Assembly: GCA_964497135.1 (NCBI GenBank)
Contig: CAZCDO010000101.1
Span: forward strand, 1 to 13,952
Source of the DNA: CAIJXV01 sp964497135
GTDB lineage: Bacteria; Verrucomicrobiota; Kiritimatiellia; CAIKKV01; CAIJXV01
Direction of reading: 5' to 3'
DNA length: 13,952 nucleotides
The position numbers were made by a program, and so were the translations under genes. Below are positions 12,056-13,952 of the stretch, piece after piece. The first letter of the stretch is position 1. Every line of letters begins with the position of its first letter. Under the pieces are notes generated by a model, which saw nothing but the letters and a program-made list of their open reading frames with translations, was not told where the DNA came from and searched no databases.

Positions 12056-13483
12056 TTATTTTATCTTGGCCACAAAAACCCCAAGGATGGGATACCGACA
12101 TTGTTCTTTGGAAACTGAAACCGTTTTGAATTTTGGGTTATCTGAAATGACGAGCCAATCTTCAGGGGTTTGCCGGATTCGTTTGATTGCTACTTCCGGA
12201 ATATCGTCGGGTATTTCCGTGGCGTTTACAATGACCACCTGGTTATTCTCACGTGGGGTGCGGTGATATTCGAAAATCAGCCATTCCCCCCGCCGAAAAG
12301 TTGGCTCCATTGAGTCGCCGGCAACCTCCACGATGAACCGTTTGGGCCCAGCCAGGGCGGGGGGCACCCTTAACCACTGAGCATTGCGGCACTCGGACAG
12401 TCTCCCAAGCAGGAATCCATTAGTCAATTTGCCGGCCGCAAGGGCTCCAATATAGGGCAGTGCCGTTTTGAAGGCGTCCGACTCGACCTCTTCGAAATTT
12501 AACAAAACCGGCGGGGATATCTCAGGAACAGAAATGACGGCTGATTTTTTGTGTGTTTCACGAGGCCCATCCCAGCGATCCGCGCCCCGTTGAACGGCCA
12601 CCAGTTCCAGACTTTCAACGAATCCATTAAAGGCGCGGGATTGCCAGTTGGACATTCCGGAATCATGGAGCAGGGAACGCGAGATCTCGATGGAAAAGCG
12701 TTCTTCTGCATGGGAATGCAATAGTTCCCAGGATTGAATGATGCGCTTCCGGCTTTTTTGTAGCAAACCCACAGTGACTAACTTGTCGGACTTTTGGCTG
12801 TTCGCCCGTTGGCTGCACGGAAACAGATTCCACAGGTCGTTATTGTGCCAGACGCTGAAGGGCACGGCATGGTCAACGTGCCAGTCTTTTCGTAAAGGTT
12901 CTTGGGTCCAGACACAGGTCAGGTCTGTTTGTCCGCTATAAATAGAGCGGGCAAACTGCGCATCACGATCCGGTTCGGGTTGGATTAGTAACCGGGCGAC
13001 CGCGTCGGCGATGGAGATTCGGCCATTGGAAATGTCATGTGTCAATTCAGCCCAGCGTAATATCAACGATTCGCCGATCCACTGGCCGATCAGGCATAAT
13101 TCGCGCCACATCGCGACAGGAACGCGGACATAGCCCAGCCGGTCGCAAGTGGAGCGGGGATCCCGGCATTTGCCCTTGGCGGTTTTGGGGCCGGTGAAAT
13201 GGAAATGAGGTTGCTTTAAGCCTCCGGAAAAGGTCACGGGACCATCGACGATGGTGGCGGCGATGGAGTTGATGGCCACATCCAATTGTCCTCTCAAGGG
13301 AATGGGGACTTTGGCTGACTTAAAATCGGCGAAAGCCGCGTTCATGTTTCCCGGGCCGTACGCCTGGATGAAATTCCAGAGCGGAGTGCGAAAAGTGAGT
13401 CGTTTATTAATTTCCAAACCGCGCTTCTGCGGCATGCTCACGATGGATGCGCTTGGATCCAGTTCGATAGAGGTCAAATACAC
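12056..13483 (-). CDS. HNH endonuclease fused to a LexA/S24-type self-cleaving peptidase
   Basis: Numbering counts from the GTG at 13483 (475 residues). Residues about 28-180 are an uncharacterised N-terminal region. The HNH nuclease is at about 188-235: LTCVWTQ, WHVDHAVPFSVWHNND (201-216) with H202, D204 and H205, N219, and ANSQKSDKL (227-235). Residues about 340-475 form an S24/LexA-like domain with PYIGALAAGKL (343-353), whose AAG matches the LexA cleavage bond (A350-G351), VAGDSMEPT (387-395, nucleophile S391) and EVAIKRI (430-436, K434). The likely role is a DNA nuclease held or released by autoproteolysis, cytoplasmic. The start is uncertain: the first 16 codons lie antisense to a nuclease fragment. 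The ATG at 13435 is the alternative, neither has a ribosome-binding site, and the natural N-terminus may have been cut off by rearrangement. Confidence 0.85.
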   Translation of the reverse strand: MYLTSIELDPSASIVSMPQKRGLEINKRLTFRTPLWNFIQAYGPGNMNAAFADFKSAKVPIPLRGQLDVAINSIAATIVDGPVTFSGGLKQPHFHFTGPKTAKGKCRDPRSTCDRLGYVRVPVAMWRELCLIGQWIGESLILRWAELTHDISNGRISIADAVARLLIQPEPDRDAQFARSIYSGQTDLTCVWTQEPLRKDWHVDHAVPFSVWHNNDLWNLFPCSQRANSQKSDKLVTVGLLQKSRKRIIQSWELLHSHAEERFSIEISRSLLHDSGMSNWQSRAFNGFVESLELVAVQRGADRWDGPRETHKKSAVISVPEISPPVLLNFEEVESDAFKTALPYIGALAAGKLTNGFLLGRLSECRNAQWLRVPPALAGPKRFIVEVAGDSMEPTFRRGEWLIFEYHRTPRENNQVVIVNATEIPDDIPEVAIKRIRQTPEDWLVISDNPKFKTVSVSKEQCRYPILGVFVAKIK

Positions 13484-13880
13484 CGAGAAGGAATACCCGA
13501 TTGGAAAGACTGAGAAGGAAAAGGTGGCCGACCCGGATTCATCCTATTGGAAAGTGACTGAAAAATCGAAGGCATTCTCCAACGCGCGCGATAAGTCACT
13601 GGGTGAGGACGCATTACGCCAGATATGGCGGAACCATCTCCTGGGGCTGTCCATGGTTCAGGCGGGGGATATCAAGTTGTTCACGTCCGTAACCTTATAC
13701 CCCAAAGGGAATCAGCATTTTTGTGATGTTATACCCCAATACCAGGATCGTCTGAAACCAGATGCCAGGGATTCGGTTCGAGGGGTGACTTTCGAAGACT
13801 TTATCGAGGCAATCGATGGGGACCCAGCGATCCTGGCCTGGAAACAGTTCTTGAAAGCGCGGTATCTCGTCAGAAGGTGA
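13443..13880 (+). pseudogene. 3' fragment of a second PGN_0703-like nuclease gene
   Basis: The frame encodes SSIEVKYTEKEYP, the ExK motif and following strand of a PGN_0703-like nuclease, then LRQIWRNHLLG and VTFEDFIEAI, which parallel LWQLWVNHTLAC and FVFIDVDDLIETI in the gene at 11042. The N-terminal half, including the SSQ-type helix and probably the catalytic aspartate, is missing. Upstream of about 13443 the frame is simply antisense to the HNH-S24 gene. The break therefore joins two genes head to head. The C-terminus appears intact (stop at 13878-13880). No ribosome-binding site precedes the only near ATG (13443), so it is probably dead. Confidence 0.75.
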
Positions 13881-13887
13881 CGTGTAT

Positions 13888-13952
13888 TTGTGCACCGTTT
13901 TAAGGTCGCAAATTGCGACCTTAAAAACAAACATTGATCGGCGTCAGCGGAG
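13888..13952 (+). pseudogene. Possible ORF6N fragment with palindrome at the window edge
   Basis: In frame from 13888 the sequence reads LCTVLRSQIATLKTN, matching the TVLR(S/C)Q(F/I)AT segment of the ORF6N copies. Nothing before it looks like ORF6N, and the residues after LKTN do not clearly continue the domain before the window ends. The piece begins about 10 bases after the stop of the nuclease fragment. Confidence 0.55.
13898..13926. repeat. Palindrome of the ORF6N type at the right edge
   Basis: Perfect 14-base arms around one central base (13912): TTTTAAGGTCGCAA a and its complement. This is the longest and cleanest of the four palindromes. It occurs here with very little ORF6N coding sequence around it. 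Confidence 0.92.

Noticed and set aside
13251..13442. N-terminal part of the plus-strand frame containing the nuclease fragment
   Set aside because: It is antisense to the conserved start of the HNH-S24 protein; only the part from about 13443 resembles a PGN_0703-like nuclease.
11042..13483. PGN_0703-like nuclease and HNH-S24 protein as one operon or toxin-antitoxin pair
   Set aside because: The genes are convergent, do not share a promoter, and both look like full-sized nucleases; a functional link is possible but co-transcription is not.

Overview
The window looks like a bacterial chromosome segment of fairly high GC content. No rRNA, tRNA or other marker fixes the taxon. A formylglycine-type sulfatase next to sugar-epimerase-like genes, together with dense modular hairpin repeats between genes, would fit a PVC-group bacterium (Verrucomicrobiota, Kiritimatiellota or Planctomycetota). 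That is a low-confidence inference from gene content only.

Left part (1-5950), ordinary chromosome. It starts with mazG, an NTP pyrophosphohydrolase. A 608-bp gene-less gap follows, holding a large inverted repeat and an AT-rich operator-like array. Next is a hipB-hipA type pair (XRE repressor plus Ser/Thr kinase toxin) with an ATGA overlap, then a stand-alone MetV-like cysteine-rich protein. Convergent to the latter is a two-gene minus-strand unit, an NAD-dependent epimerase followed by a sulfatase, again joined by ATGA. The MetV-like gene and the sulfatase end 4 bp apart, and an intrinsic terminator is built into the end of the MetV-like gene.

Middle part (5950-11000), a repeat-rich accessory island. 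Modular hairpin repeats (named A to I here) recur in different combinations. Embedded in them are a DUF4143-type AAA ATPase (minus strand, flanked by a 164-bp direct repeat) and four copies of an ORF6N-domain gene: one intact (9486-10019) and three broken (5' fragment at 6404, 3'-truncated copy at 8064, copy lacking both its 5' end and an internal part at 10393). A possible fifth scrap lies at the right edge (13888).

Right part (11000-13952), a nuclease cluster. A PGN_0703-like PD-(D/E)XK nuclease gene runs convergent to a gene fusing an HNH nuclease to a C-terminal LexA/S24-type peptidase. The peptidase keeps an apparent Ala-Gly cleavage site and the Ser/Lys dyad. Head-to-head with it is a truncated second PGN_0703-like nuclease.

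The two observations most worth following are (i) the HNH-LexA/S24 fusion, which reads as a nuclease controlled by self-cleavage, and (ii) a perfect or near-perfect palindrome inside every ORF6N copy that contains that region. In the palindrome both arms have changed together, including paired amino-acid changes, so DNA or RNA structure seems to be under selection inside the coding sequence.
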